This document shows, piece after piece, positions 32,294 to 44,149 of a DNA stretch of 64,000 bases (position 1 is its first letter; each line of letters starts with the position of its first letter). A program made the translations under genes and the position numbers. Under the pieces are notes generated by a model. The model was not told where the DNA came from and searched no databases. It saw only the letters and a list, made by a program, of their open reading frames with translations. This DNA is from Conchocele bisecta (Eukaryota; Mollusca; Bivalvia; Lucinida; Thyasiridae), in contig CM055265.1 of the NCBI GenBank assembly GCA_029237695.1, positions 68,173,903 through 68,237,902 of the forward strand, in the 5' to 3' direction.

Positions 32294-33357
32294 ATGACTG
32301 GCAATAGAGCTGTAAATGCGTTAGAGATTATGGCCTATATAAAAGGAAGGTTTACTTGGTCTGAAGGCAAACGACATCCACCAACAGGTGTGTGACATTT
32401 ATGGGGAAGGTCAAATGTCCCTCAGAACAATTTTTAGGTGGGTTGCTAAATTTCAGTCGGGACAGCATCAATTGAAAGATGCTGCTCGTCCGGGTCGTCC
32501 TAGGACATCTACCACTAAAAGTAATGTAGAGAAAATTCGGGTTATTCTCAAAAACAACGCTAGTTTTACTGTAAGGCAGAATGACGAACTTGTCTTTAGC
32601 ACGTGTTCATGGAATTTTGAAGAAACACCTAAAAGTCAGGAAGATAATTGCGAGATGGATACCCCATTTGTTGACAACTGAGCAAAAGAACGCCCGGTTA
32701 GCAATGGCAAAACAACTTCTTAAAATATATCCATCATACAAACCAATAAAAAAGATTTTGCAAACGGACTGGTGATGAGACATGGGTTCATTATTTTGAC
32801 CCAAAACGGAAGGTCACAAACAGAATTTGGACATGGAAAAACGCAAGACGCCCAATCATTGCCAAAAGAACTAGTTGAGAAGGTGTTGTATGCAATATTT
32901 TTCACAAATAATGGTCCAGCCATACAAACCACGGTCCCAAAGGATAGAACAGTCACAGGAATGTTCTATAAAAATGTCGTACTGAACAACTTGAAGAATT
33001 ACTACAAACGCCGTCGCCCTACAACATGTCTAACTCCTCTACAACAATGATCCATCTCACAAGGTACTTATTGTGACAGAGATTTTGCGGAAAGAAAAGG
33101 TCACAGTTCTTCCCCACACATCTTTCTCTCCAAGACTGAAATATCACTTATCTGGAAAGAGATACAACTCTAGGTCTGCCTTTGGGTCAGCCATTTATCA
33201 GTGTCTGGTGGGTATACGTCTTCAGGACTATGAACAATGATTTCAGAACTGGATCGAGAGTCTCAAAATGTGTGTTTTGTCCAAGGGGGAGTATTTTGAA
33301 GGGACTCGTAAGATAAAATATTCGCAAATACTTTCAGTTTCGTTATACAAAATCTAA
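32294..33357 (+). pseudogene. mariner transposase remnant
   Basis: The reading order matches an animal mariner transposase: N-terminal helix-turn-helix (ICHQQ-like region, then DIYGEGQMSLRTIFRWVAKF), the RPGRPRTSTT linker, SLARVHGILKKHLKVRKI and the first catalytic Asp in GDETWVHYFDPKRK. It continues to PKDRTVTG, a degraded second-Asp region (NDPSHK) and a C-terminal SKGEYFEG. At least four frame changes are needed, an in-frame stop follows QDYEQ, and the third catalytic Asp segment between FSPRLK and HLSGKRY is deleted. About 1.06 kb matches the family's usual 345 codons. It cannot make active transposase. TIRs were not located. Confidence 0.85.
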
Positions 33358-34432
33358 TGACATTATTTTTGGAATATCATTCGTATCTGGGCAACTGAAA
33401 TGGAAATAGATTAGTCCTGCATACAACATATCTCAATCATACTTTTATACAATTTTAACAAAGTGTTTGAAAATGACAACAATTTCCGCAAGGTGGGTGC
33501 CTGATAATCTTCGTTAGAGAAAAAAGTGATATTTTCAAATCACCAAGGAATCGCCTAAACCTACATCGTAATGAAGAATGCACCTCCATGTCTTTCATCG
33601 AGGTCAATGAAGAAGCATAACTATTTAGTTATAAAACGGAATTAACAAGCCAGTCTAAGGAATGCGACGATTGGAAGCCTTGCTGACAAGTAAAATTTTG
33701 GCTGAAACATCAAAAAAATAATTTCTGACACGATTTTCGTACGATTCAGATTGTGAAATTATAGTACGTTGGTGTTAAAATCGTAAAGCTATCAACAAAG
33801 AATATTACACAACGTTCTCATCAAATCTGTCAAGCATAAGCTCTCCAGAAAGGGCCTAAAAGAACTGGACGTGGCACCCATAATTTTACAAAAGGACGTG
33901 TTGTGCCACCACGCGTGACTCGTCATTCATGTGCGTGCGGGAATAGAACGTTCTACCATATCCTACCCATTCATCGGACAAAATCTACACAGACATAGTT
34001 ATATTCTATTATTTGAAAAGTACACTACAATGTATGTGCTATATTAACGTATATGGCATTCAGTCACACGTGACCGTAAGCGTTGAATGTATCAACGCCC
34101 GTTGCTTAGCAACGAATATTGTAGCACGGCGACAACGGGCATATTCTGGTATAGACCCCACGAGAGACTTCCCTGGCGGAATATAGAATAATACGTGTAG
34201 TTTTAGACATAATTTTCAAGTCATGTATCATGTGGCACTACATATTCACCCACCCTCGTATACCACATTCAGCATGAAATGTTCATTGTACGATCGTGTT
34301 TTCTAGTGAAATTTCAATAAAATGAATTAGTAACCATCAATGGTAAACCATGTTTATAAAACCCAAACATTAATTTACTAGCATTGCAAATGCTACTTAC
34401 TTTTCAGTAGTATAAATATGTTTTAACCCTTC
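33358..34432. other. Intergenic DNA with an RFX-like palindrome
   Basis: CGTTGCTTAGCAACG at about 34102-34116 is an exact palindrome matching the X-box/RFX consensus. No nearby gene start was found; nothing else was recognised. Confidence 0.3.
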
Positions 34433-34436
34433 ACCG

Positions 34437-34631
34437 TTATATTATTTTTTGTCGTCTGCTGTTTGCTTTCTATTTTCCATTTGTATCACCAAAAACATGC
34501 TTTGACAGCAATTTAGAATCATTTCCATTGGAAATGATACTAAAGTGTTGTTAAACCATGTTTTTATTGAGAAATACGGCTAGGTATAAAGCAACAGCAG
34601 ACGACAATTGTTGTGTGTAGCGGTCTAAGGA
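34437..34631. mobile_element. piggyBac-like MITE, copy 2
   Basis: TTAA at 34433-34436 and 34632-34635. Ends CCCTTCACCG and CGGTCTAAGGA. Inner arms ACATGCTTTGACAGCAATTT around CATTTCCATTGGAAATG. Confidence 0.8.
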
Positions 34632-35171
34632 TTAACAATCCCCGATTGTTTTCAAGGTGACTCGTATGTACAATTGGATTCATAAATTTTATACGATACA
34701 CATCTTCAATTAAGCTAGTTTGTCCTTGTTTGTTTCATCAATTTATGAGAATATCGGAGAGGCAGTCAAATTCGATAAGACACGCTCTATACGTTGAACC
34801 ATCGCTTGAAGAAAGAGCCTTATCATATACTATTCACCACCAACCGCTCGGTATGACCAGGGTCTACACCAACCATTCATTGTTAACTACTGGTGTAGCA
34901 TTACTTCAGTCAGCAGAACAATTATGTTTTATTGTTCATGAAACTTCGCTCTTCTAATACTTTAAATACATGTTGTACTATTTTAAAGTGCCTTTTGTAG
35001 AATGTTATGTGAAGCGTATTTTGTTGTTATGCTCTACTAAGAAAAGTTATATTTGAACGCTGATGATAGTTTTTCCCTTCCGTCATTTATTATACGGCCA
35101 TGCCCTGGTATTAGTAGCGACGAACGCTGGATAGGACTTAGATGTAATTCAAATGACGCTCGCCATGTGAT

Positions 35172-35414
35172 TGTACTGAGCCCCATGGATTTGTTTTATT
35201 AATTCGTTCCCTCAATTTAAAAATTCGTTCCCACGATATAACAATTCGTTCCCACGATATAGCAATTCGTTCTCGTGGGAACGAATTGTTATTTCCTGGG
35301 AACGAATTGTTAAATTGAGGGAACGAATTGTTAATTCGTTGAAACGAATTGTTAAATTGAGGGAACGAATTGTTATTTAAAATAGAATTCTACGTCCGCT
35401 GCGGGGCTCCGTAT
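35172..35414. mobile_element. Head-to-head AATTCGTTCC MITE, copy 2
   Basis: Degenerate ends (ACTGAGCCCCATGGA and GCGGGGCTCCGTA) enclose about nine AATTCGTTCC units that switch orientation near 35275. It is a shorter relative of the 14.1 kb element. Confidence 0.75.
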
Positions 35415-35429
35415 GATTGTGTATTTACG

Positions 35430-35625
35430 GAAACTGATATTTTCTGGAAATGACGTCGAAAGATGACGAAATTTTCATAGGATATGCGGCGAATCATTAT
35501 TTAGTATGAAAATATCGTCATCTTTCGACGTCATTTACGGAAAATATCATACATTTTGCAAATATTATTCATGAGATATCGCACATGTTCTTAGGTGCAA
35601 AATCACATGGCGTGCCTCATTAATG
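35430..35625. mobile_element. Family C MITE copy
   Basis: GATGACGAAATTTTCATA and complementary GAAAATATCGTCATCTTTCG arms, TTACGGAAAATATC motif and an AAATCACATGGCGTGCCTCA end. Confidence 0.7.
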
Positions 35626-35759
35626 ATTTACTCAATGTCTTTATAAAATAAGTGTACAAATTACCTGGACATAGTATCGAGGACCGGAATAGTTGCAACA
35701 ATCTGTTGCATGTGGACAAATCAGGCAACCAGGTAATACACGTTTTGGTGGTTTCGCAT

Positions 35760-35985
35760 TATCCCCTCGCCAATAGGCAAGAGGGGATATATAGCGTCAG
35801 TCCACGTACGTACGTACGTACGTACGTGTAGGTGGCAGTTGGGAGCATGCGATGGGTAATTTAACGATCGGTATTCATACTTACCGGAACCCGACCAGAG
35901 ACATGGTTTGGCCCTCATATACGTCTTTGGCATTCTTGTATGTCAGAGTTGAATTTGGTTATACCCCTTATATTAGTAATACGAT
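35760..35985 (+). repeat. Family H dispersed repeat, uninterrupted
   Basis: CCCCTCGCCAATAGGCAAGA, an (ACGT)n run at 35806-35828, GAGCATGCGATGGGTAATTT, ACTTACCGGAACCCGACCAG and GGTTTGGCCCTCATATA. It is the empty-site counterpart of the repeat carrying the 11.74 kb family E element. Confidence 0.75.
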
Positions 35986-36129
35986 TATTCGTAATTCTAT
36001 TACTTTTCGGGGAAGGGGCCAAGTAACTATTGTGTGGTATTGACCTGGCATCAGGTCCGGTTATTCTTAAAGGGCTGAATATGTATTTATTTCAATGCAA
36101 GTATTCCGTTCTGATTTTGTGATTTTCCC

Positions 36130-36290
36130 CCCCAATGCAGCAGGTTGAATGCGGGTTCGAACCCATTGGCCCGGCTTTAAATGACATTAGCTGTTGACAG
36201 GCAGTTAAACACAATTAAACAACAAAGCAAACAAACGTATGTACGTATGTGCTTACGTACGTACGTTAGTAACATTTTTCACTTGTCGAT
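36130..36290 (+). repeat. SINE 3' half with B-box and tail
   Basis: GCGGGTTCGAACCCATTGGC (B-box), then TTTAAATGACATTAGCTGTT and an (AAAC)n-like end. A GTACGTAC microsatellite follows. Confidence 0.65.
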
Positions 36291-36379
36291 AACTTATTAA
36301 CCGCTTCACTGATTTTGATAATATTGGGCCACAATGTGTGGTTCTTTGTTTTGCATACGACCCACGTTCGACCATCCAA

Positions 36380-37660
36380 CGTCAAGGTCACTGAGGACTT
36401 ATGACATATGTTCACCTTGTTTGTAAGGCAAAAATGTTAAAAGTTTTTTTTAGTTCTATTGTTACCGCGTTTCGCCCGTCGTCGTCAGTCCACAATTGTA
36501 AACGTCTTCTCCGGAACCGCTGGGCCGATGTCGGTCACACTTCACACACATGGTACGTAGGTAGGGGGATTACACATTTGTTAAAATGGAGGTCGTCGCC
36601 AATCCAAGATGGCCGTCGTCCAAAAATAGCTCGAAACTCGGCAGGAATGATCGATGTACAATGATCTTTCAAAGTTGTTAAAATCGTGACCCCGGGGTCA
36701 AAAACGGGCATGGCCCGGGGGGTGAAATAGGGGTCAAATTTCATCTTTGACCGAATATGGTCAAATCATATATCAAAGCGAAGATATCGACGGGTCGCTC
36801 TGGTGCAGTTTTCATCGAAATCGGATGATTACGTCATCCAAGATGGCCACCGAAAGGTCAAAAGGTCATCCTTTTATTTGAGATATCGAACGTGTTCTTC
36901 ACAAGAACCGGTTTACCAGTGCTAGCCAAACTTCACAATTATGGTCCTTGGGTGAAGCCTTTTCAGACTTGTTAAAATGGAGGTCTTCGCTAATTCAAGA
37001 AGTCCGCAGTCTAAAAATAACATAAATTCTCAAAAAAGTCTTCTCACGAACCGCCGGACGGATTTTGACCAAACTTGGCAGACGTACAATTCTCTTTCAA
37101 AGTTGCTAAAATGGTGACCCCGGGGTCAAAAATGGGCGTGGCTCGGGGATAATAGGGGTCAAATTTGATTGTTGACCGAGTAGGATCGCATCGTATATCA
37201 AATCCAAGATATCGACGAGACGATCGCTCCGGTACCTGTTGGCCAATGGTAGCCAAACTTCACAATTATGGTCCTTTGGTGAAGTCGTGTCAGATTTGTT
37301 AAAATGGAGGTCGTAGCAAATCAAAGATGGCCGCTGTCTGAAAATAACACAAAGTCTTAAACAATCTTCTTCTCGCGAACCGCCGGACGGATTTCAACGA
37401 AACTTGGCAGAAATGATCGATGTACAGGTCAAAAATGTGCGTGGCCCGTGGTGTCAAATAGGGGTCAAATTTCATTTTTGACCGAATATGATTATGTCAT
37501 ATATCAAATTGAAGGTATTGACGTGGTGCATTTCTTGTCAAAATCGGATGATTAAGTCATCCAAGATAGCCTCCGAATTGTCCTAAGGTCATCCTTTTAT
37601 TACAGATTTCAAACCTATTCTTCTCGCGAACCGCTAGGCCATGTTGGTCAAACTGTACAG
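36380..37660 (+). repeat. Degenerate tandem repeat, about 350-bp unit
   Basis: At least three diverged units share TTCTCNCGAACCGCYGGNC, AACTTGGCAG, GACCCCGGGGTCAAAAA, GGGGTCAAATTTNATTTTTGACC and CCAAGATGGCC. Open frames across it reflect the repeat, not a gene. Related units recur at 49.9-50.78 kb. Confidence 0.75.
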
Positions 37661-38853
37661 GGATGTTTTGGTTTTAGTAGTATTAATGCGCACTGTCATT
37701 ACTTGCTGCATCATGTTTGGGGCATCGAACCTAGAACTGAAAAGATGAATACTTCTACTTTCTGCATGTCCAAAAGTCAGCCGCTGTACTGCTTGCTTAT
37801 TCAGAATATTGATAATATACCGAAATGGGACTACGTATAATAGATCGGCAGTCACCGAGTTGCACTGTAGGACAATATGTGTGTGGAAAGCCAAATCATG
37901 ATGATACAATATATACATGTATCTTCAACACGTCAGCATCAACCATACTGTGTCACGGGAAATTAGGCGACACATACACGTCAAGATATTGCTTTATCTA
38001 ACATCATTATTCATTTTGCCTATAAGCGACTTCATGTCTCATGGCTATTAAACACATTAAATCTCAAAAATATTTAAAAGTAAGTATTTGTTTATGAATA
38101 ACAAAAGTCAACCTCCCCAAAAATAATTATTTTATGAAATTCCATCTAATATTGATTTTATTTCGAAAAAACGATTTTCCTATGCGAATTTAATATTTTT
38201 TTGTAATTTTTTTTTTTATTTGTGGACCGATTTTCAAATTCTAACTTTTGTTTTCTTAGTTACATCATTTTCATCTCGACAGGTTTCGGAGTCAATCTCC
38301 CCATGTTAAATTCCCATAGGAAAATCGTTTCTTCGCAATAAAATCAATATTTGATGGAATTTCATGAAACAAACTTGTTTGGGGAGGGTGACTTTTTTGT
38401 TATTGGTTAAAACGTACTTACATTTACATATTTTATACATTTAATGTGTTTAATAGCCAAAAGTTCGTCGGCAGCAAAACGTGGAACAGACAGTATAGTA
38501 GCCTACTTTTTCAGATATTATAAACACATTACGCAAACACGTCTTATTTGGAATTAATAAATCAGTGAACTACTTTCGGCAAGGGAGATAATCAATATCA
38601 CGCGAACTATTTTCATACGAGCCAAGCGGATTGTTCTGTTTATTAGTATATATAGTTTTAATCTATCTCCTGTGATATATAATGATACATTACTTTGTTA
38701 TGTTATGGGTACTAATTAATACATGTTGTTTCAATAGCGTATCTCTGTAACGGTATCGTTGTAGATGGAGTTGCAAATAATTTAATAATTATTACGTTCA
38801 AATGGTTGCGTAATACTCATAGCACTTCCGTATAAAAGTAATCGTCGTAAATA
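37661..38853. other. AT-rich intergenic DNA
   Basis: Nothing recognised. An imperfect inverted pair (CCAAAAATAATTATTTTATG-type and complement near 38.11 and 38.36 kb) suggests a decayed foldback element. Confidence 0.35.
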
Positions 38854-38930
38854 TAGTCGTGAGGTTAAGGTCGCCGATATATATGACTTAATTACCGATT
38901 CCCGAAAGGGTCGGGGGTTCAAACCTCGAC
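38854..38930 (+). repeat. tRNA-like SINE piece, long variable arm
   Basis: GTCGTGAGGTTAAGGTCGCC, a CGATTCCCGAAAGGGTCG hairpin and GGGGGTTCAAACCTCGAC resemble a class II (Leu/Ser-type) tRNA lacking a good D-arm. Confidence 0.45.
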
Positions 38931-39039
38931 TTGGTATATATTTTTTCTCCATATATATTATTTCTGTGATTTTAATATTTTCACAATTTTATGATTTTAA
39001 TAAAAATAGCTATACATTGATAGAAACTTACCAACGATG

Positions 39040-39142
39040 AAAGTGTCTGTCTTTAAGTAATATATACACAGACAGTTTGTTACTGTTTTTTTTAAGTTTA
39101 AGTAATATATACACAGACAGTTTGTTACCGTTTTTTTTAAGT
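39040..39142 (+). repeat. Two-copy tandem duplication
   Basis: AAGTAATATATACACAGACA followed by GTTTGTTACNGTTTTTTTTAAG is repeated twice, about 53 bp apart. Confidence 0.85.
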
Positions 39143-39399
39143 TTGAGGTACTGTCTATACCATATAATGTTTTACTGTCCCAAAATCTATTGTTTTGGCT
39201 GTCACAATTAATTAATTTTCGGACAGCAAACATTTTTTTATGAATTTGAAATAATTATTGTCCTCCATCTGATCACAACACTGTTCGAACTGTGCATGTG
39301 GCTACCACGACCAGAATTCACTGGCCGCAAACACAATAGCTTTCGGCGTCTATTTATTAAATTATTATGTTTTATTTTATATTGAATTCCGCGTGAACG

Positions 39400-39635
39400 C
39401 TGCATTTTGTGTCAAGACCATTTACAGAAAATATTGGTGATTTTCTAAACGAATATCGGAGAAATGCGGCTATATATTTTGTGTCAATTTTCAACACCAT
39501 TTACGGAAAAAAATTACTGATTTTTTAAAACAATAACGGCACAACTAAATACGGTGATAGAATTTTTGTCAACTTTTCAACACCATTTACGGAAAATATT
39601 ACTGATTTTCTAAAAAACAATATCGGCGAAGGTGT
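39400..39635 (+). repeat. Three tandem family C-like units
   Basis: Each unit has CACCATTTACGGAAAATATT-like sequence, an ACTGATTTTCTAAA stretch and GGCAC/GGCGAA. The period is roughly 80-105 bp. Confidence 0.6.
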
Positions 39636-39639
39636 ACTG

Positions 39640-41480
39640 AACTACTCTTTTTTTTTAAAATAACCAGCCGTCTAATAGATCTGTGTTTAATCGACAGCAT
39701 ATCGTTAATTGTCATGTTGTCTCCGAGAGTGAGGTGTTGCGGCACACATCAAAACGACACGTCAATTTCAAAACATTGCCTAACATTTAAGCTGTGTGGT
39801 GTTATCAGATCAACACCTCGTCACACACGACTGCACATTATCGATGTTTTTCCCACACAAAGCGACGTGTATTTACAACTAGATCTGTGTAATGTGTCGG
39901 GTGTAGCCAAAGACCATACATAAATTTGCAATTAGTCACAGATGTAGCCTTAAAATATAATCGATTTCCTTAAATTACGTCCGCAAGTTGACAGATATTT
40001 CAGAGCAGACGTCATCGTAATTTGCCGTTATTTATTTACAAAATTAGCCATATATTCTGTAAATGGCGTTGAAAGTTGACAAATTAAGACCAGATCAGTA
40101 CGTTAAATCGCTATCGACGACAACTGATGATCCGATGAGAGAGTAATACCGTTTATGCGTATCCAATGTTAAATATACATCGTTATTTTTTAAGACTTTC
40201 GTAGTTTTTACCGAGAAATTCAAACCGTTTCCAATTATTGGGGAACATAATATCATGATTAGCACACCGTTTCACTAAGCGGCGGCTACTCAGGGAATGG
40301 GATTACACGGTATATTGTTTACACTGGATTAATGGCGGCCCCCATGAGGTCTCAAGTAAATCTTATTTTTCAATAATACGACTGTGGTTTCTTCCTTTTA
40401 GTGATGACCATGTTCCAGCCGTTAACACTTATTTAGCAGCATTACTTATATAGTTAGTCTGAACATTCTGCAGAGAAATTTGAATTTTGACGGTATCGAG
40501 CATTGGTTAAAGTTAGTCCGGTTCATATGCACAGGTCAAAATATGAACTGAAAATGGCGCTTTGTGTGACAGAAATCCGTACGCGGACGAATACAAAGAT
40601 TATTTTGTTATACATATCACATATAGCGAAACAGCGGTAGCATCTATTGTTTTAATAATATGCATACATATTGTAAGTAATGTTTAATAGTGATATACTT
40701 ATGAATAATATACGATACTATGGTCTATACTCCAGCACTATGTTTTAAGGCTGTGTGATTTGCCTCAATATAAGCTGGATTAATTAATACTTATATTCAT
40801 GCGCTTCATGAGAACATCAATACATTTAAAATATACAAATATTACTTAAAGGGGTATCGATATGATACATTTTAATAATATAAATATTGAAAATACACAT
40901 TACAATCGCTTACAACATAAGTTATTGATCGAAAATAGTCACTGCATCGTGACCTATTTGACCGCATTACCTATTGCGCGGGTACCTCACTATAACCCCT
41001 GTTTACATAGGTAACTGGGGGTATAGTGAGGTACGCTCGCTAATACAATGTTTGCGTAATGAACCCATGTGAAGAAAGTCTTTCTGTTGCCGTTTCATAA
41101 ACGTTTCGTTGTCATATCTCAGTATCTGTGTGCATGGTATGCTATGGACAATATATAACAAGATGCCCAAAGGAGACACATGAACCTATGTATAGAAGAA
41201 ACGCAATACATCTGACAGGCTAAACACATAACACTCATATAGCGGTGGTCGAGGAGCTTTGAACGTGGCACAGACATGCATTAAACGATCAGCGGTTGAT
41301 ATATTGATTTAATTTATATTGGTTTAATACTTTTTTATTATGTAACATTGCTATATTATTACTGACATTTGAATCATACTCTGCTGGTCATGGAATTCAT
41401 GCTTATGGAAAATACTTTTACCACACCAGAATGTGTTGTGTAGTTGCAACGAGAGGGATTTTTTTTATCTTGGTAGTTAT
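39640..41480. other. Intergenic DNA with one hairpin
   Basis: A hairpin at 40978-41040 (GCGCGGGTACCTCACTATA and its complement) and a partial family C end at 40040-40085 are the only structures noticed. Confidence 0.4.
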
Positions 41481-41489
41481 AAATAGACA

Positions 41490-41585
41490 TGTAGTGTGGC
41501 TCAATGGTATCTAAGCGGGAGAATATCCATACGTTTGCAGAACTTCTGTTCATTCTATCTGGTCGAGAGTTCGATCCTCACAAAA
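41490..41585 (+). repeat. tRNA-Ser-like SINE head
   Basis: GTGTGGCTCAATGGTATCTA (A-box), long variable region, GAGAGTTCGATCCTCAC (B-box). Same layout as the minus-strand copy at 5.93 kb. Confidence 0.55.
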
Positions 41586-42606
41586 CGCATTACTTTTGTC
41601 GATAGTATCGTGTTCTTTTTATGATTGGTTGGTGGACAGGAAAATATGTGAAACGACGAGTGTTATCACTATTGCTGTATGACCTAAATGTGACATGATC
41701 GGCGAGAACATACTCCCAGATTCTTCATGTAGACACATATGAAATGTGCATTTAGTTATTAGTTTTCTTCAAAGTGAGACTAAAATTATACATGTTTTTA
41801 TGTTTGAAAACATGTGAAAATTGCAGTAGTGAGCCATACAGTGGCTTTAACATAAATTTAGCAATGAGTAAGGACTAACTATTAAATGAATGAAGTGATA
41901 TAATAATATTCGCTACATGTTCAAACAGGTATGTCAGAGTCATATCATAATTATGTTGGTTGCATTGACTGTCATCTATATTACATGTTTACGTACACAA
42001 AGTGTATATTCCATTGAACATGTTTTAAAATTAAAGCATGTGAACAATTATGTGTATTCCCTTCACTGGGTATTAATTGTAAAGAGATTATTATGTTTTT
42101 TCGCTCACAGTGAAACTCATACAATTACATACTGCGTCTATTATAACGAGCTAAATAAAAACGATCTGATTATTTAGCTAAAGATAAATAATCTCAGCTA
42201 TACGGATGTATTTTACTATTTCATCTGTCTTTTATATATTTTGTATCCGTGTAGCCGAGACCCGGCCATTGTAAAATATGGTTACAATAACAGCCCATTC
42301 TGTCCTCGTGTTTTGCAAATAAAACATGAATAAAGGATAATCCAGGTCAAAGTAGGTATATTTTATGTTTATTATTGGTCTTTGCAATTTTTTATCAGAA
42401 CTGTGAATAATTAAACTGCTCGCTCGTCACAAAATGCCAGGACACAATGGGTTGTTATTGTGACTAAATTTTGCAACAGGTGGCTCTCATGTAGAAGGAT
42501 ACAGATAGTATAAAAGGCAGATTAAATAGTAAAATACATTCTTGTATTTGAGAGTGTGTAAGCAAGTAAAAAACATGAGTAAAATACACCAATACGCGTC
42601 TTATCA
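41586..42606. other. AT-rich intergenic DNA
   Basis: A TAGCTGAGA/CGGCTACACGG-type inverted pair near 42.18-42.26 kb was noticed. No gene was seen. Confidence 0.35.
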
Positions 42607-42740
42607 GTAGCATATTTCATAAAAATTGCTAAGTAATAAAAAGGTACTTTGTGGGAGTAATTATTTATTTGTACTGAAAAACATTTCATAAAAAGCAAGT
42701 GCCTGTTTATATTTGATGATTAAAATTTCATGTATGTATA
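42607..42740. mobile_element. Decayed family E MITE
   Basis: TAGCATATTTCATAAAAATT, GGTACTTTGTGGGAGTAATT and TATATTTGATGATTAAAA follow the order of family E arms. The right half is not found. Confidence 0.5.
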
Positions 42741-43364
42741 TGTGTTGCCTAAATAAATTATATTTTTGCAAGCAATGTGCTTTGATTCTTGTCCCGATAA
42801 TAGTGCTGCTGGGTTTTGGTTCATTTCGTGGCAGCGAGCGCGACAGCGATAGTCCATTAATCCGTTTCCAGACGCAAAAGGTATGAAACACAAACATTAT
42901 GTAACCAACCAATCAGTAAATATAATGTAACAGCTCTGGGATCCAGTAAATGTCCAACAACTGACACTATCACTCCGCCTGGCACACCGTCCTCGTGGTT
43001 GACACTTGCTAGGTTCCAATTCAATGTTTCGATCAGCGATCAGAACGAGTGTTTGTGTTGGCTTGTGCTGAGAAAGCCTCGATCCAACGAGAAATATTGG
43101 TTAATATCTGAAGCCGTGTTAACGTGTATTTCCAGCGGTATTAAATACTCCATTATTCAAAATAAAATCACAAGTTTCCGAAACTCGATATCCGCTATTT
43201 TATTTTACAGATTTAGCAAAGAAGTGCCTAATTAGTGACGTCAGTTGTTATAAAAATAAGCACCGCCCACAATAATTCATACGCAGATGGAAACGCCCCC
43301 GAAACATTAAAAAATGCATTTTTGTTCGAAAATGTTGTTCAGAAATGTAATAAATAGGATTTAC

Positions 43365-43585
43365 ACGAAGGTTTGGAAGTAGTGGAAGATGAAGTACATG
43401 TCTTTTTTGACTGTAAGCCATATGCTGATAAACGTGTTAAATATTTAGACCCAGCCATATACTCTAGCAAGTCAGCAGCAGAATATTATCGATTAATCGC
43501 TAGACAGAATCATACAGTTGTTAAGAAAATTGCACTACATGTATATCGATTACCTATTGAAACTAAGAAAATCGTTTACCTAAAC
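43365..43585 (+). pseudogene. LINE ORF2 C-terminal fragment
   Basis: The frame gives EVVEDEVHVFFDCKPYADKR followed by an A/Y-rich helix region. This matches the style of the Cys/His-containing C-terminus of non-LTR reverse transcriptases (EDE-H-F-F-C-Y-R). The upstream reverse transcriptase is absent and the frame runs into an unrelated T-rich stretch. It is distinct from the minus-strand LINE that follows. Confidence 0.55.
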
Positions 43586-43799
43586 ATTGTTTTATGTGAG
43601 CCGTTGCCTGGAGATGCGATCGAATATACATGTATGGGATATAAATGTGTTCATAGCTCGTCAGACATTTTTTCTTTTTTTTTCTTTAAGTTTAGACATA
43701 TTTTTATTCTCCCCGTAATAGGTCTGTGGTAGGTCGGGGAGCCATCCCCCACAAACCGTACAATAACAGAATACATGTGCATCTTACAATTCAAGTTAA

Positions 43800-44008
43800 C
43801 CCTTACTGTGCACTAAACAAAAATTGTCGTCTGCCTATTTTTACTTTCATCATTTTTATTACTGCAAAAAAACTTATTTTGACAGCATATGAGAATCGCC
43901 TCCAATGGAGACGATTCTCGTGTGCTTTCAAAACGTGTCTTTGTTAAGGATTAACGAAACAAATAAAAAGAACACCAGACGACAATACTCAATACAGCAC
44001 AGCAAGGG
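43800..44008. mobile_element. piggyBac-like MITE, copy 3
   Basis: TTAA at 43796-43799 and 44009-44012. Ends CCCTTACTGTG and CAGCAAGGG. Inner palindrome CGCCTCCAATGGAGACG. Confidence 0.8.
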
Positions 44009-44149
44009 TTAAAGAGGGCGATCAAGATCATGACTATTGTTCTTATTATTGTTTTACAAGACTCACAATATACATGTAATTAACATAATGAAAACATGTC
44101 AAAACATACATACAACAAGAAAAAGAAAGTGTGATGCAATTATCAATCA

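Noticed and set aside
36401..37324. Several 70-90 codon frames
   Set aside because: They follow a degenerate tandem repeat and repeat the same peptide in different frames, so they are not genes.
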